Of a DNA stretch of 64,000 bases, positions 9,226 through 17,057 are shown piece by piece (the first letter of the stretch is position 1; the number at the start of each line of letters is the position of its first letter). The notes beneath the pieces are model-generated. The model did no database searches and had not been told where the DNA came from. It saw nothing but the letters and a program-made list of their open reading frames with translations. Position numbers and translations under genes: made by a program. This DNA is from Virgibacillus phasianinus (GTDB lineage: Bacteria > Bacillota > Bacilli > Bacillales > Amphibacillaceae). The stretch spans positions 2,170,001-2,234,000 of the forward strand of contig NZ_CP022315.1 of assembly GCF_002216775.1 (NCBI RefSeq). Direction: 5' to 3'.

Positions 9226-10485
9226 ATGCAAGGTTTTGTTGATTTTATACAGAGCTTTTTAGACTTAGGTGCAACCGTAATTCTGCCAGTTGCGATATTT
9301 TTATTAGGTCTATTTTTTGGGCAGAAACCAGGTAAAGCATTTCGTTCTGGTTTAACGATAGGTGTAGCTTTTGTTGGTATTTTCTTAGTAATCGATTTGC
9401 TTGTAAATAACCTGGGCCCGGCAGCGCAAGGGATGGTTGAACGGATGGGAGTAAGCTTAAATGTGATTGACGTTGGCTGGCCTGCAACATCTTCCATTGC
9501 CTGGGCATCCGTAGTTGCTGCCTTTGTTATACCACTTGGTTTAGTTGTAAACGTCATCATGCTTGTTACGAAAACGACGAAAACAATGAACGTGGATATT
9601 TGGAACTTCTGGCACTATACGTTCATGGCCGCCATGGTTTATGCAATCTCAGACAGTATTGTCCAAGGTTTGATTGCAGCCGTGATTTTCCAAGTTATCT
9701 GCTTGAAAGTAGCGGACTGGACAGCACCAATGGTCAGTGAATTCTATGAATTACCGGGTGTTTCGCTAGCAACTGGCAGTACGATTTCTTACGCACCAGG
9801 TATCTTCCTTGTAAAAGGACTTCAAAAAATTCCTGGCGTTAAAAATTGGAATGCTGATCCGGATGCGATTCAAAAACGATTTGGTATTTTTGGTGAATCA
9901 ATCTTTATTGGATTGTTCTTAGGTGCAGCGATTGGTTTTCTTGCCGGGTACAATGCAGGAGACATCATTGAGATTGGTATGGCGATGGCCGCTGTTATGG
10001 TATTAATGCCACGAATGGTAAAGATCTTGATGGAAGGCTTAATGCCTGTATCAGAATCTGCACGGGAATGGTTAAACAAACGATTTGGTGATCGAGAAAT
10101 TTATATTGGACTCGATGCTGCGGTAGCACTTGGTCATCCATCCGTTATTTCCACAGCTTTAATACTAGTTCCAATTACAGTTGTATTAGCAGTTATTTTA
10201 CCAGGGAACAGCCTATTGCCGTTTGGTGACTTGGCAACGATTCCATTTATTGTTGCATTCATTGTAGGTGCTGCCAGAGGTAATATTGTTCATTCAGTAA
10301 TTGTCGGTACAATTATGATTGCGATCTCCCTATACATCGCAACGGATGTTGCACCAATCTTCACTGAAATGGCTACAAACGCTAACTTCGATATGCCTGA
10401 AGGTTCAACGAAAATATCAAGTATTGACCAAGGCGGTAACATCATTAACTGGTTAATCTTCAAATTATTTAGCCTGTTTAACTAA
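9226..10485 (+). CDS. gatC: PTS polyol (galactitol-type) EIIC permease
   Basis: A 419-residue integral membrane protein with about ten hydrophobic segments, matching the GatC family. It translocates the polyol while EIIB phosphorylates it. Recognisable stretches are ILPVAIFLLGLFFGQKPGKA near the N-terminus, DVGWPATSSIAWAS near residue 86, and AVALGHPSVISTALILVP near residue 297. It follows gatB after 71 bases and has GTGAGGTGACAG before its ATG. The polyol is not determined by sequence; Listeria relatives of this layout have been assigned to D-arabitol and xylitol rather than galactitol. Confidence 0.92.
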   Translation: MQGFVDFIQSFLDLGATVILPVAIFLLGLFFGQKPGKAFRSGLTIGVAFVGIFLVIDLLVNNLGPAAQGMVERMGVSLNVIDVGWPATSSIAWASVVAAFVIPLGLVVNVIMLVTKTTKTMNVDIWNFWHYTFMAAMVYAISDSIVQGLIAAVIFQVICLKVADWTAPMVSEFYELPGVSLATGSTISYAPGIFLVKGLQKIPGVKNWNADPDAIQKRFGIFGESIFIGLFLGAAIGFLAGYNAGDIIEIGMAMAAVMVLMPRMVKILMEGLMPVSESAREWLNKRFGDREIYIGLDAAVALGHPSVISTALILVPITVVLAVILPGNSLLPFGDLATIPFIVAFIVGAARGNIVHSVIVGTIMIAISLYIATDVAPIFTEMATNANFDMPEGSTKISSIDQGGNIINWLIFKLFSLFN

Positions 10486-10525
10486 TCGTAGTTTAAGTAG
10501 GAAGACAGTACGGGAGGAGTTCAAC

Positions 10526-11557
10526 ATGAAAGCACTTGTAAAAACAGAACTCGGATTTGGTAATCTGGAAATTCAAGATAAAGAAGAACCGCAAGCCGGC
10601 AAAGATCAAGTGAAAATCAAAGTGAAATATGCGGGGATTTGCGGGTCTGATATTCATACCTATGAAGGGCATTACAAGGTTGGTGTCCCGGTAACATTGG
10701 GGCATGAGTTTTCTGGTGAAGTGGTTGAAGTCGGTGAGGGTGTTACAGAATTTAAGCCCGGTGACCGCGTTACCTCAGAAACAACCTTTTATATTTGCGG
10801 AGAGTGTGAATATTGCAAGGCTGGTGATTACAATTTATGTAGCCACCGGAAGGGACTTGGAACTCAGCAGGATGGTGGCTTTACAAACTATTTAATTGCT
10901 CGTAAAGAGAGCGTCCATAAACTTCCGGACAATGTGGATTACCAATCTGCAGCGATGACGGAACCACTTGCATGTACCCATCACGGTGTATCAAAAACGG
11001 AAATCAATCATGGCGATATTGTTGTTGTCATTGGACCTGGTCCGATTGGACTGTTCACCGCACAAGTTGCCAAAAGCCGCGGTGCTACAGTTCTAATTAC
11101 AGGTTTAACGAATGATAAAGTACGTTTGGATAAAGCGAAGGAATTGGGAATCGATTATGCAGTAAATACGCAAAAGCAGGATATCAAAGAACTTGTCAAC
11201 AGCCTGACAAATGGTTATGGCGCAGATGTTGTATTTGAATGCTCGGGTGCAGTACCAGCTGCCAAGCAGGGGCTTGACCTATTGCGTAAGAAAGGTCAAT
11301 ATGGGCAAATTGGACTTTTTGCTCAACCGGAAGTTTCCTTTGATCTTGAAAAAATTATTCAAAAAGAAATCCGTGTTGTTGGAAGCAGAAGTCAAAAACC
11401 TGCTGACTGGGAGCCATCGCTAGAACTAATGAACAATGGCAGTGTAAATGCCAAGGCAATGGTCACACATGAATTTAATATTACCCAATGGGACGAAGCG
11501 TACCAGGCGATTAAAAGTGGAGAAGCCATCAAGGTATTGTTAACGCCAGTAGATTAA
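10526..11557 (+). CDS. Zinc-dependent polyol (phosphate) dehydrogenase, MDR family
   Basis: A 343-residue medium-chain dehydrogenase/reductase. The catalytic zinc site is shown by GICGSDIHTYEG (Cys near 38) and TLGHEFSGEVVE (His-Glu near 62). The structural zinc site is CGECEYCKAGDYNLC near 90-104. The NAD(P) Rossmann motif is VVVIGPGPIGLFTAQ near 170. It would oxidise the polyol phosphate delivered by the PTS, or a related intermediate, to a keto sugar. It lies 40 bases after gatC. A second dehydrogenase of the same superfamily ends the operon, so two oxidation substrates or two steps are expected. Confidence 0.88.
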   Translation: MKALVKTELGFGNLEIQDKEEPQAGKDQVKIKVKYAGICGSDIHTYEGHYKVGVPVTLGHEFSGEVVEVGEGVTEFKPGDRVTSETTFYICGECEYCKAGDYNLCSHRKGLGTQQDGGFTNYLIARKESVHKLPDNVDYQSAAMTEPLACTHHGVSKTEINHGDIVVVIGPGPIGLFTAQVAKSRGATVLITGLTNDKVRLDKAKELGIDYAVNTQKQDIKELVNSLTNGYGADVVFECSGAVPAAKQGLDLLRKKGQYGQIGLFAQPEVSFDLEKIIQKEIRVVGSRSQKPADWEPSLELMNNGSVNAKAMVTHEFNITQWDEAYQAIKSGEAIKVLLTPVD

Positions 11558-11581
11558 TAGTTTATGAATGAGGTGATGGAT

Positions 11582-12253
11582 GTGAATAAACAGGATTTAA
11601 TCAATATGATTGACTATACACTATTGAAACCAACTGCCAGTAAAGCGGATATCACGACCTTTTGCAATGAAACAATTGAACATGGTTTTAAGACGGTTTT
11701 CGTTAATCCATACTATGTTTCCTATGCGCATAGTCTACTATCGCCGCATAATATTAAAGTTGGCGTACCGATAGGCTTCTCGCTTGGCGGGGCAACCACC
11801 CATACAAAGGTGGAAGAAACGAAAGAAGCTATTAAAAATGGCGCTGTTGAAATAGATATGCTGATTAATTTAGGTGCATTGAAATCAAAAGAGTATGATG
11901 TTGTGAAAAACGATATCACAGAAGTTGTCAAAGCATCAGAAGGATTGCTTACCAAGGTAATTATCGAAACAGCATTATTAACAAAAGAAGAAAAAATAAC
12001 TGCCTCTGAATTAATTGTGGAAGCAGGTGGTGATTTTGTTAAAACGGCTACTGGTTTCAATGGCGGCGGGGCTACGGTAGAAGACGTGCAATTATTACGT
12101 TCTGTTGTTGGAAAAAACTTTGGGGTTAAGGCTGCCGGCGGTGTTCGTAATTATCAGGATGCCGTGGATATTGTCAATGCTGGAGCAAATCGTATCGGAG
12201 CGAGTGGTGCAATCGCGATTATTTCCGGGAAAACATCACAAACATCCTACTAA
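11582..12253 (+). CDS. deoC: Deoxyribose-phosphate aldolase
   Basis: The 223-residue protein has the class I aldolase residues of DERA: VKTATGF near 150 holds the Schiff-base lysine, and VKAAGGVRN near 180 the proton-relay lysine. EIDMLINLGAL carries the conserved aspartate. The enzyme splits 2-deoxyribose 5-phosphate into acetaldehyde and glyceraldehyde 3-phosphate. GTG 11582 follows GAGGTG by 6 bases and gives exactly the usual Bacillus length; ATG 11564 precedes the ribosome site. Placement inside a polyol PTS operon, between two dehydrogenases, is unusual and suggests a substrate ending in a DERA-cleavable keto- or aldose phosphate. Confidence 0.95.
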   Translation: MNKQDLINMIDYTLLKPTASKADITTFCNETIEHGFKTVFVNPYYVSYAHSLLSPHNIKVGVPIGFSLGGATTHTKVEETKEAIKNGAVEIDMLINLGALKSKEYDVVKNDITEVVKASEGLLTKVIIETALLTKEEKITASELIVEAGGDFVKTATGFNGGGATVEDVQLLRSVVGKNFGVKAAGGVRNYQDAVDIVNAGANRIGASGAIAIISGKTSQTSY

Positions 12254-12272
12254 AGAAATGAGGGTTTAAAAA

Positions 12273-12422
12273 ATGGTAAATACACTAATCGATTTTATGC
12301 TTGGACCTTTCAGTGTAATAGGTGATGTTTATTTTGAGTACCAAGTCATTTTTAACTCACTAATTGTAGGCTTCGCGTTATATAAAATTATTTTCGGAAA
12401 AAAAAGAGCGGATTCAAAGTAA
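12273..12422 (+). CDS. 49-residue single-span membrane protein in PTS operon
   Basis: ATG 12273 to TAA 12422 encodes 49 residues, preceded by AATGAGGG. The N-terminus MVNTLIDFMLGPF is amphipathic, residues about 24-42 (YQVIFNSLIVGFALYKII) form one membrane span, and the tail KKRADSK is basic, predicting an inside C-terminus. It sits 19 bases after deoC and 48 bases before the second dehydrogenase, in the same direction, so it belongs to the operon. I do not recognise a named family. It could be a small partner of the EIIC permease, but that is a guess from position. Confidence 0.65.
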   Translation: MVNTLIDFMLGPFSVIGDVYFEYQVIFNSLIVGFALYKIIFGKKRADSK

Positions 12423-12470
12423 TGAAAAGACACACAAGATAAGCAACTAGAATGTAAAAGGGGTGATTTG

Positions 12471-13523
12471 ATGAGATCCCTAAATCTTTATGGTAAACAG
12501 GATATACGTTTTGAAGAATCACCTAAACCCGCCATTGAAAAAGCTGATGATGTGATTATCAAGGTGAAGGCTGTTGGTATTTGTGGTTCGGATATATCCA
12601 GGTACAATAAATTGGGACCTTATGTGGAAGGAATGACTTTTGGTCATGAATTTGCTGGCGTTATAGCAGAGGTAGGGCCTGAAGTAAAAGGAATAAAAGA
12701 GGGTGATCGTGCGGCGGGGTGTCCAACCTTTTATTGCGGAAAATGTGAAAGCTGCAAAAAAGGTGAATTATCACGCTGCGAGAAATTAACCGTGATTGGC
12801 GCCAGGCATCCGGGTGCATATGCAGAATATGTAAAACTACCAGCCGAAAATATCATTCCGCTTCCAGATAGGGTTGATTTTGATACCGCTGCAATGGTGG
12901 AACCTTCAGCGGTTGTCGTCCATGGCTTTTATCGTACCAGCATGCAGCCAGGTGCGGAGGTAGCTGTCATGGGATGCGGTAATATTGGGTTACTGGCAAT
13001 TCAATGGGCGAAAATTTTTGGTGCAAAAAAGGTTTACGCCATCGATATTGACGATGCCAAGCTTGCTATTGCAAAGGAAGTAGGGGCAGATGTGTTAATC
13101 AATTCACTTGAAACTCCAGCACATGAACAGATTGGCAAGCACACCAATGGTAAGGGTGTCGACGTTGCAATCGAATCAGCGGGATCACCAATTACTTCTG
13201 CACAGGTATTTGCATTGCCCAAAAAGGGTGGAGAAGTTGTGTTTATGGGGATTCCATATGCGGATATCAATATTGAGCGGTTTTATTTTGAAAAAATCGT
13301 CCGCAATGAGCTAACCGTATTAGGTTCGTGGAACGCCCTTTCTTCGCCATTTCCCGGTAAAGAATGGAGTACCACTATCCATTATATGAGTACAGGCCAG
13401 CTAAATGTAAAACCGATTATTTCCCACCGGCTGCATTTGGTGCAAGGCCCGGAAACGTTCGATAATCTGATCAACCGGAAAGGCACTTATGGCAAGGTAT
13501 TGTTTTATCCGGAATTGGGATAA
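12471..13523 (+). CDS. gatD: Galactitol-1-phosphate 5-dehydrogenase-family polyol-phosphate dehydrogenase
   Basis: A 350-residue zinc MDR enzyme most like GatD. Catalytic zinc ligands lie in GICGSDISRYN and TFGHEFAGVIAE. A structural-zinc loop is CPTFYCGKCESCKKGELSRC. The nucleotide site is VAVMGCGNIGLLAIQ followed by AIDIDDAKL, whose acidic residue after the second strand favours NAD over NADP. It should oxidise a polyol 1-phosphate to a ketose phosphate. ATG 12471 was taken over TTG 12468 because AAAGGGGTGAT precedes it at normal spacing. It closes the operon; a terminator begins 46 bases later. Confidence 0.85.
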   Translation: MRSLNLYGKQDIRFEESPKPAIEKADDVIIKVKAVGICGSDISRYNKLGPYVEGMTFGHEFAGVIAEVGPEVKGIKEGDRAAGCPTFYCGKCESCKKGELSRCEKLTVIGARHPGAYAEYVKLPAENIIPLPDRVDFDTAAMVEPSAVVVHGFYRTSMQPGAEVAVMGCGNIGLLAIQWAKIFGAKKVYAIDIDDAKLAIAKEVGADVLINSLETPAHEQIGKHTNGKGVDVAIESAGSPITSAQVFALPKKGGEVVFMGIPYADINIERFYFEKIVRNELTVLGSWNALSSPFPGKEWSTTIHYMSTGQLNVKPIISHRLHLVQGPETFDNLINRKGTYGKVLFYPELG

Positions 13524-13568
13524 GGCCGAGCGCCTCTGTCACTATTTGAACTTTGTCGAAATGTAAAA

Positions 13569-13612
13569 GCCATTATTTCTACCCGAGGATGGGATGGAAT
13601 AATGGCTTTTTT
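13569..13612 (+). terminator. Terminator after the polyol PTS operon
   Basis: GCCATTAT (13569-13576) pairs with ATAATGGC (13599-13606), followed by six T. The arms and the adjoining TTCTAC are identical to those of the terminator at 6076-6119. Confidence 0.85.
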
Positions 13613-13640
13613 ATACAGATCAGAAAGTATAATAAAAATC

Positions 13641-13763
13641 TGTCTAGCTCCAGCGCCCAGAAGCTGCCGTCATAAGCAATGGACACTACGAACGCTAAAC
13701 CCATGCGTTCTACGGTCCCTTGCTTATGCGTCCGCTTCTAAACGGGGCGCCCTGAGCTTTTCT
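13641..13763 (+). repeat. 122-bp foldback repeat, family 1, copy 1
   Basis: The unit runs from TGTCTAGCTCCAGCGCCC to GGGGCGCC near 13750 and its tail. It contains the inner inverted arms CATAAGCAA and TTGCTTATG and the outer arms GCGCC/GGCGC. Nearly identical copies in the opposite orientation lie in tandem at 42692-42934. There is no coding potential. It is a dispersed palindromic element of the kind common in Bacillaceae chromosomes. Confidence 0.85.
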
Positions 13764-13789
13764 TAAGTTTAAGAAATCTAACGTAATAA

Positions 13790-13832
13790 AGCTTAGCCAT
13801 TAGTTCTTAGTGACAAGCCAAGATTTTCTAAT
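13790..13832 (+). repeat. Roughly 60-bp hairpin repeat, family 3, copy A
   Basis: TTAGTTCTTAGTGACAAGCC followed by AAGATTTTCTAA matches the core shared with copies near 28.9, 29.7, 30.1 and 49.2 kb. Here it lies upstream of sigL. Confidence 0.6.
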
Positions 13833-13903
13833 TTATCGGGGCAAAAATTTTGTTGGATTTTTGTGTATTTTTGTTATAACATATGTATATATTGAAAATT
13901 CTA

Positions 13904-13940
13904 AACATACCATTTAGTTCAATATGGTATGTTCTTTTTT
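13904..13940 (+). terminator. Hairpin with T-run upstream of sigL
   Basis: AACATACCA (13904-13912) pairs with TGGTATGTT (13925-13933), followed by C and six T. It lies in the sigL leader, 88 bases before the start codon. It could terminate upstream readthrough or act as an attenuator for sigL. Confidence 0.6.
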
Positions 13941-13980
13941 GGTGCTATAAGGGAGTTATGTGAGGTAGATAAACATAAAT

Positions 13981-13994
13981 TGAAAGCGGATACA
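13981..13994 (+). promoter_or_regulatory. cre-like CcpA site in sigL leader
   Basis: TGAAAGCGGATACA differs at one position from the cre consensus and lies 34 bases before the sigL start codon. CcpA control of sigL has been described in Bacillus subtilis, which makes this match more credible. Binding here is inferred. Confidence 0.45.
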
Positions 13995-14027
13995 TAGGCC
14001 GTGAAGGTCTACATGGGAGGGAAACGT

Positions 14028-15332
14028 ATGGGCCTAATATTGCAACAACGACAAACACTGAACCTTGTGATGACAAACGAGTTACGGCAGGCAATTGAAT
14101 TACTGCAGTTTTCAACATATGATTTATATCAATTTATCCAGGAACAGCAATTGGAAAATCCTTTAATAGAGTTAGAGGATAATGCATCGTACAGTTGGAA
14201 AAATACTAAACCGAAAAGTGTGGATTCTTCTCCACGGGTAGATCCGATTGATTTCATCGCGAGCAACGAAGCATGCATGTGTGACCAGCTAACGGAGCAG
14301 GTGCGCTGGATGGATATCACGGATCAGGAACGAAAGATGGTTGACTATCTGATTCTAAATTTAGATGAAAACGGATATTTGCCTATTAGCGCTGAAGAAA
14401 TGGCTCTGAACTTGAATGTGAAGAAAGATGCTGTGCTGAGGGCAATTAGAATACTTCAGCAGCTGGAGCCAGTTGGCGTAGGCGCAAGAAATCTAGCCGA
14501 GTGTCTGGCTTTACAATTAAGGTATTACCATCCTGAAGCAGCAATAGCAGAAACGATTGTCACGGAACATGTAGACTTGTTGGCGAAAAAGAAATGGTAT
14601 GATCTTGCAAAAACGATGGAGATATCACTGGAAGAAGTGAAGCTGGCTTATGATTTGATTCAATCACTTCAACCTAAACCCTGTAACATGCTGTCGAATG
14701 AAACAACACAGTACCTTAATCCGGACGTGATTGTAGACAATACGGAGGGCAGATTCGTTGTCCAGTTGAATGATAGCTATTTACCAGAAGTGCATTTTAA
14801 CAACCAGTATTCAGGTCAACTTAAGGGTGGATTAAATAAGTATGTCCATGATAAATTTAAAAGCTATCAATGGCTGGTAAACAGTATTGAACAGCGCAGA
14901 CAAACCATTTTAAAAGTCACCCATGCGATTCTGCAAAAGCAGGATGGGTTCCTAATTAATGGGTTATCGGAGCTTGTACCGCTCACCTTGAAGGAAATAG
15001 CAGATGAAATTAACATGCATGAGTCAACCGTGAGCCGTGCCACAGCGAATAAGGTAATTCAAACTCCGCATGGCTCGTTCGAATTCCGAACCTTTTTCAC
15101 ATCAAAATTACGTACAAAAGATGGCAGCTCCATGTCACAGACGAAGGTGAAGTTGCTGCTTCAGGATTTTGTGAAACAGGAAAACAAGCGTAAGCCTTTT
15201 TCGGATCAGAAAATAGCCGATTATTTTAAAACCAAAAAAGGTATTACCGTTTCGCGAAGAACTATTGCTAAATACCGGGAGGAATTAAATATTCCAGCTA
15301 CAAGTTTACGGAAAGAATTTGATTGGGCTTAA
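14028..15332 (+). CDS. sigL: RNA polymerase sigma-54 factor
   Basis: The 434-residue protein has the three sigma-54 regions. An N-terminal activator-interacting region is rich in Q and L (LQQRQTLNLVMTNELRQAIELLQ). A core-binding region is centred on residues 90-240. The C-terminal DNA-binding region has an HTH near MHESTVSRATANK and the RpoN box SRRTIAKYREELNIP close to the end. It directs RNA polymerase to -24/-12 promoters and needs an AAA+ activator. ATG 14028 follows GGGAGG; length matches B. subtilis SigL. It follows the PTS operon but has its own leader with a hairpin and a cre-like site. Confidence 0.96.
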   Translation: MGLILQQRQTLNLVMTNELRQAIELLQFSTYDLYQFIQEQQLENPLIELEDNASYSWKNTKPKSVDSSPRVDPIDFIASNEACMCDQLTEQVRWMDITDQERKMVDYLILNLDENGYLPISAEEMALNLNVKKDAVLRAIRILQQLEPVGVGARNLAECLALQLRYYHPEAAIAETIVTEHVDLLAKKKWYDLAKTMEISLEEVKLAYDLIQSLQPKPCNMLSNETTQYLNPDVIVDNTEGRFVVQLNDSYLPEVHFNNQYSGQLKGGLNKYVHDKFKSYQWLVNSIEQRRQTILKVTHAILQKQDGFLINGLSELVPLTLKEIADEINMHESTVSRATANKVIQTPHGSFEFRTFFTSKLRTKDGSSMSQTKVKLLLQDFVKQENKRKPFSDQKIADYFKTKKGITVSRRTIAKYREELNIPATSLRKEFDWA

Positions 15333-15359
15333 TCCAAACTAGAAATAAGGGAGCAAAAT

Positions 15360-15425
15360 ATGTTGAAACGATTTAATGGAAAAGTTGCCTTAATAACCGG
15401 CGCAAAAGTTCCGCTATTTGCTTGA
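15360..15425 (+). pseudogene. Short-chain dehydrogenase N-terminal remnant
   Basis: ATG 15360, after AAGGGAGC, encodes MLKRFNGKVALITGAKVPLF and one more residue before TGA. NGKVALITGA is the first strand of an SDR Rossmann fold, but the glycine-rich loop and everything after it are missing. Downstream sequence shows no continuing SDR frame. It is most simply a deletion fossil that kept its ribosome site and first 15 or so codons. Confidence 0.65.
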
Positions 15426-15485
15426 CGCTAGACATGGCCACCATTACACAAGCTTCATAATGGCCAACTTTTATACATTTTCTTT

Positions 15486-15523
15486 AAAAAAAGAATCCTC
15501 ACCGTGGATATGGTGAGGATTCT
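15486..15523 (-). terminator. Terminator of the CoxG-like gene
   Basis: AGAATCCTCACC (15492-15503) pairs with GGTGAGGATTCT (15512-15523). On the minus strand the stem is followed by a run of seven T, so it terminates the gene at 15557-16012. Confidence 0.85.
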
Positions 15524-15556
15524 ACTGAGTTAACTGGCTAGGTATGAAGTTTCACC

Positions 15557-16012
15557 TTATGTAGCAATAACTTCAATTTCATTCACCTTTTCACCAACAG
15601 CTTCGGTTAATTCCTTGGTGGTTTTTGGAACGAAGGACTTTAGGAAGGAGTTAATCATTGGCCCCATCATACCCTTTGCGTTGATATTCATATAGCCGGT
15701 CATTCTTGTTTTTCCGCTGGTAATAGCCTCTGCCCTGAAATAGCCATCCCCTTTAAAATTTTCATTTAACCCTTTTAAATCAAAAGTTACCGTTGTTGGT
15801 TTCTGCCATTTCGTAATGTCTATTTGCAGACTGACCTTTTTTTGCATGAATCCGATATCTCCCTTGAAATCCCACGTCGATTGCCGCGCATTTAAAATTG
15901 TGTGTTCCATGTATCCTGGAACAAGTGGTGCCCAATTATTCATATCACTAACAAAAAACCAGACGTTTTTAATTGGAATATCCAATTCCAGTTGATAAAT
16001 CCCATTTGGCAT
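15557..16012 (-). CDS. CoxG/SRPBCC-family protein
   Basis: A 151-residue protein of the START-like SRPBCC fold, closest in character to the CO dehydrogenase subunit G (CoxG) family. It opens with NGIYQLELDIPIKNVWFFVSD, then shows NWAPLVPGYMEHTIL, the usual helix after strand 1. It ends with a long helix (MMGPMINSFLKSFVPKTTKELTEAVGEKVNEI). The fold makes a hydrophobic ligand pocket; no catalytic residues can be named. No CO dehydrogenase genes are nearby, so a CODH role is unlikely. The start follows GACAGGAGG on the minus strand. Function unknown beyond fold. Confidence 0.75.
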   Translation of the reverse strand: MPNGIYQLELDIPIKNVWFFVSDMNNWAPLVPGYMEHTILNARQSTWDFKGDIGFMQKKVSLQIDITKWQKPTTVTFDLKGLNENFKGDGYFRAEAITSGKTRMTGYMNINAKGMMGPMINSFLKSFVPKTTKELTEAVGEKVNEIEVIAT

Positions 16013-16161
16013 GCTAATATCCTCCTGTCATTTTTCTAGCATTAAAAAAACAGCGACTGTGTAGTGTATGCTTTACTTATCCCTTTTAGACCATTAATTT
16101 TGGGATTAACCCGAAACTCTGCTATTCTATAAAAAAGAGACTATAGAAAAGGGGAAGTCAC

Positions 16162-16884
16162 GTGCCACTTGATTATAAGAGTTCTATACCACTGCATATT
16201 CAATTGAAAATAATTATCGAACGAAAGGTGGCAGAGGGAACTTTTAATGACCAGATTCCTAGTGAACGGCAGTTTATGGAGGAATATGCTGTTAGTCGAA
16301 GTACAGTCAGGGAAGCTATTAACCTTTTAGTTCGGGAGGGGATACTTGAAAAAAGGCATGGAAAGGGTACGTTTGTCTCATTGAAACCGATTCATGATTG
16401 GCTTGGCAACCTAAGCAGTACAACTGAAACCATTCTTCAGATGGGGATGAAACCAGGAGCAAAATTAATTACCCATTTTAAAACAACCCCATCAGCCTAC
16501 ATTCAGGAACGTACAGGCTTTAAGGAAGCCTATTTTATCAAACGGGTGCGCTATGCTGATGATACTCCTATTGGTGTGGAGCATCATTACTATCCTGTAA
16601 AGCTTGGAATGGATTTAATCGAATATGACCTGGAAAATGCTACATTGTATGATTTAGTACAAAATGAACTTGGTATCCAGTTTGCGGAGGCTGACCAGAC
16701 AATAGGAAGTGGTCAACTTTTACCTGTTGATCAGGAATATGTAACGGTACCACAGGGGGCTCATGCACTAATAGCGGAGCGGGTCATCAAGGATCAGCAA
16801 GGTAAAATTATTGAAATGGAAGAAGCCTATTATCGGAGTGACATGTATACATTTAAAATAAATTTATCGCGGAAATTTGGCTAA
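16162..16884 (+). CDS. GntR-family (HutC type) regulator, candidate taurine regulator
   Basis: A 240-residue repressor-type protein. The N-terminal winged helix (residues 8-75) includes IPSERQFMEEYAVSRSTVREA and LEKRHGKGTFV. The C-terminal UTRA ligand domain spans about 95-235 with FIKRVRYADDTPIGVEHHYYP and IIEMEEAYYRSDMYTF. It starts with GTG after AAAAGGGGAAG. It precedes the ald-tpa-lysR-xsc operon by 173 bases. The best candidate operator is an inverted repeat overlapping the ald promoter, which recurs before the divergent APC permease at 25.1 kb. Taurine, alanine or sulfoacetaldehyde are plausible effectors, all inferred. Known proteobacterial TauR is a MocR-type protein, so this would be a different regulator. 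Confidence 0.88.
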   Translation: MPLDYKSSIPLHIQLKIIIERKVAEGTFNDQIPSERQFMEEYAVSRSTVREAINLLVREGILEKRHGKGTFVSLKPIHDWLGNLSSTTETILQMGMKPGAKLITHFKTTPSAYIQERTGFKEAYFIKRVRYADDTPIGVEHHYYPVKLGMDLIEYDLENATLYDLVQNELGIQFAEADQTIGSGQLLPVDQEYVTVPQGAHALIAERVIKDQQGKIIEMEEAYYRSDMYTFKINLSRKFG

Positions 16885-16962
16885 AATAAAGCTTTCACAC
16901 CACTTATAATAATTTGTTATAAGTAGTATTATGAATTTAAATATCTGAATTTAATAAATTGA

Positions 16963-17016
16963 TTGAAAACAACTAATGAGTTGTCGTATACTATAATTAG
17001 TTCCAATTCAACTGGT
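16963..17016 (+). promoter_or_regulatory. ald operon promoter with operator-like inverted repeat
   Basis: A -35 like TTGAAA (16963-16968) and a -10 TATACT (16987-16992), spaced 18, precede the inverted repeat ATTAGTT-N7-AACTGGT (16996-17016). The repeat overlaps the expected start of transcription, a repressor position. Its core AGTTCCAATTCAACT recurs, with one extra C, at 25167-25188 before the APC permease. Confidence 0.6.
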
Positions 17017-17057
17017 ACGGACGTCGTGATGTATTATGAAAATAGGGAGTGATTGTT

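Noticed and set aside
6288-13523. Sigma-54-dependent promoter for the PTS operon
   Set aside because: No TGGCAC-N5-TTGC-type sequence was found upstream of the regulator or EIIA genes, and the regulator lacks an AAA+ domain.
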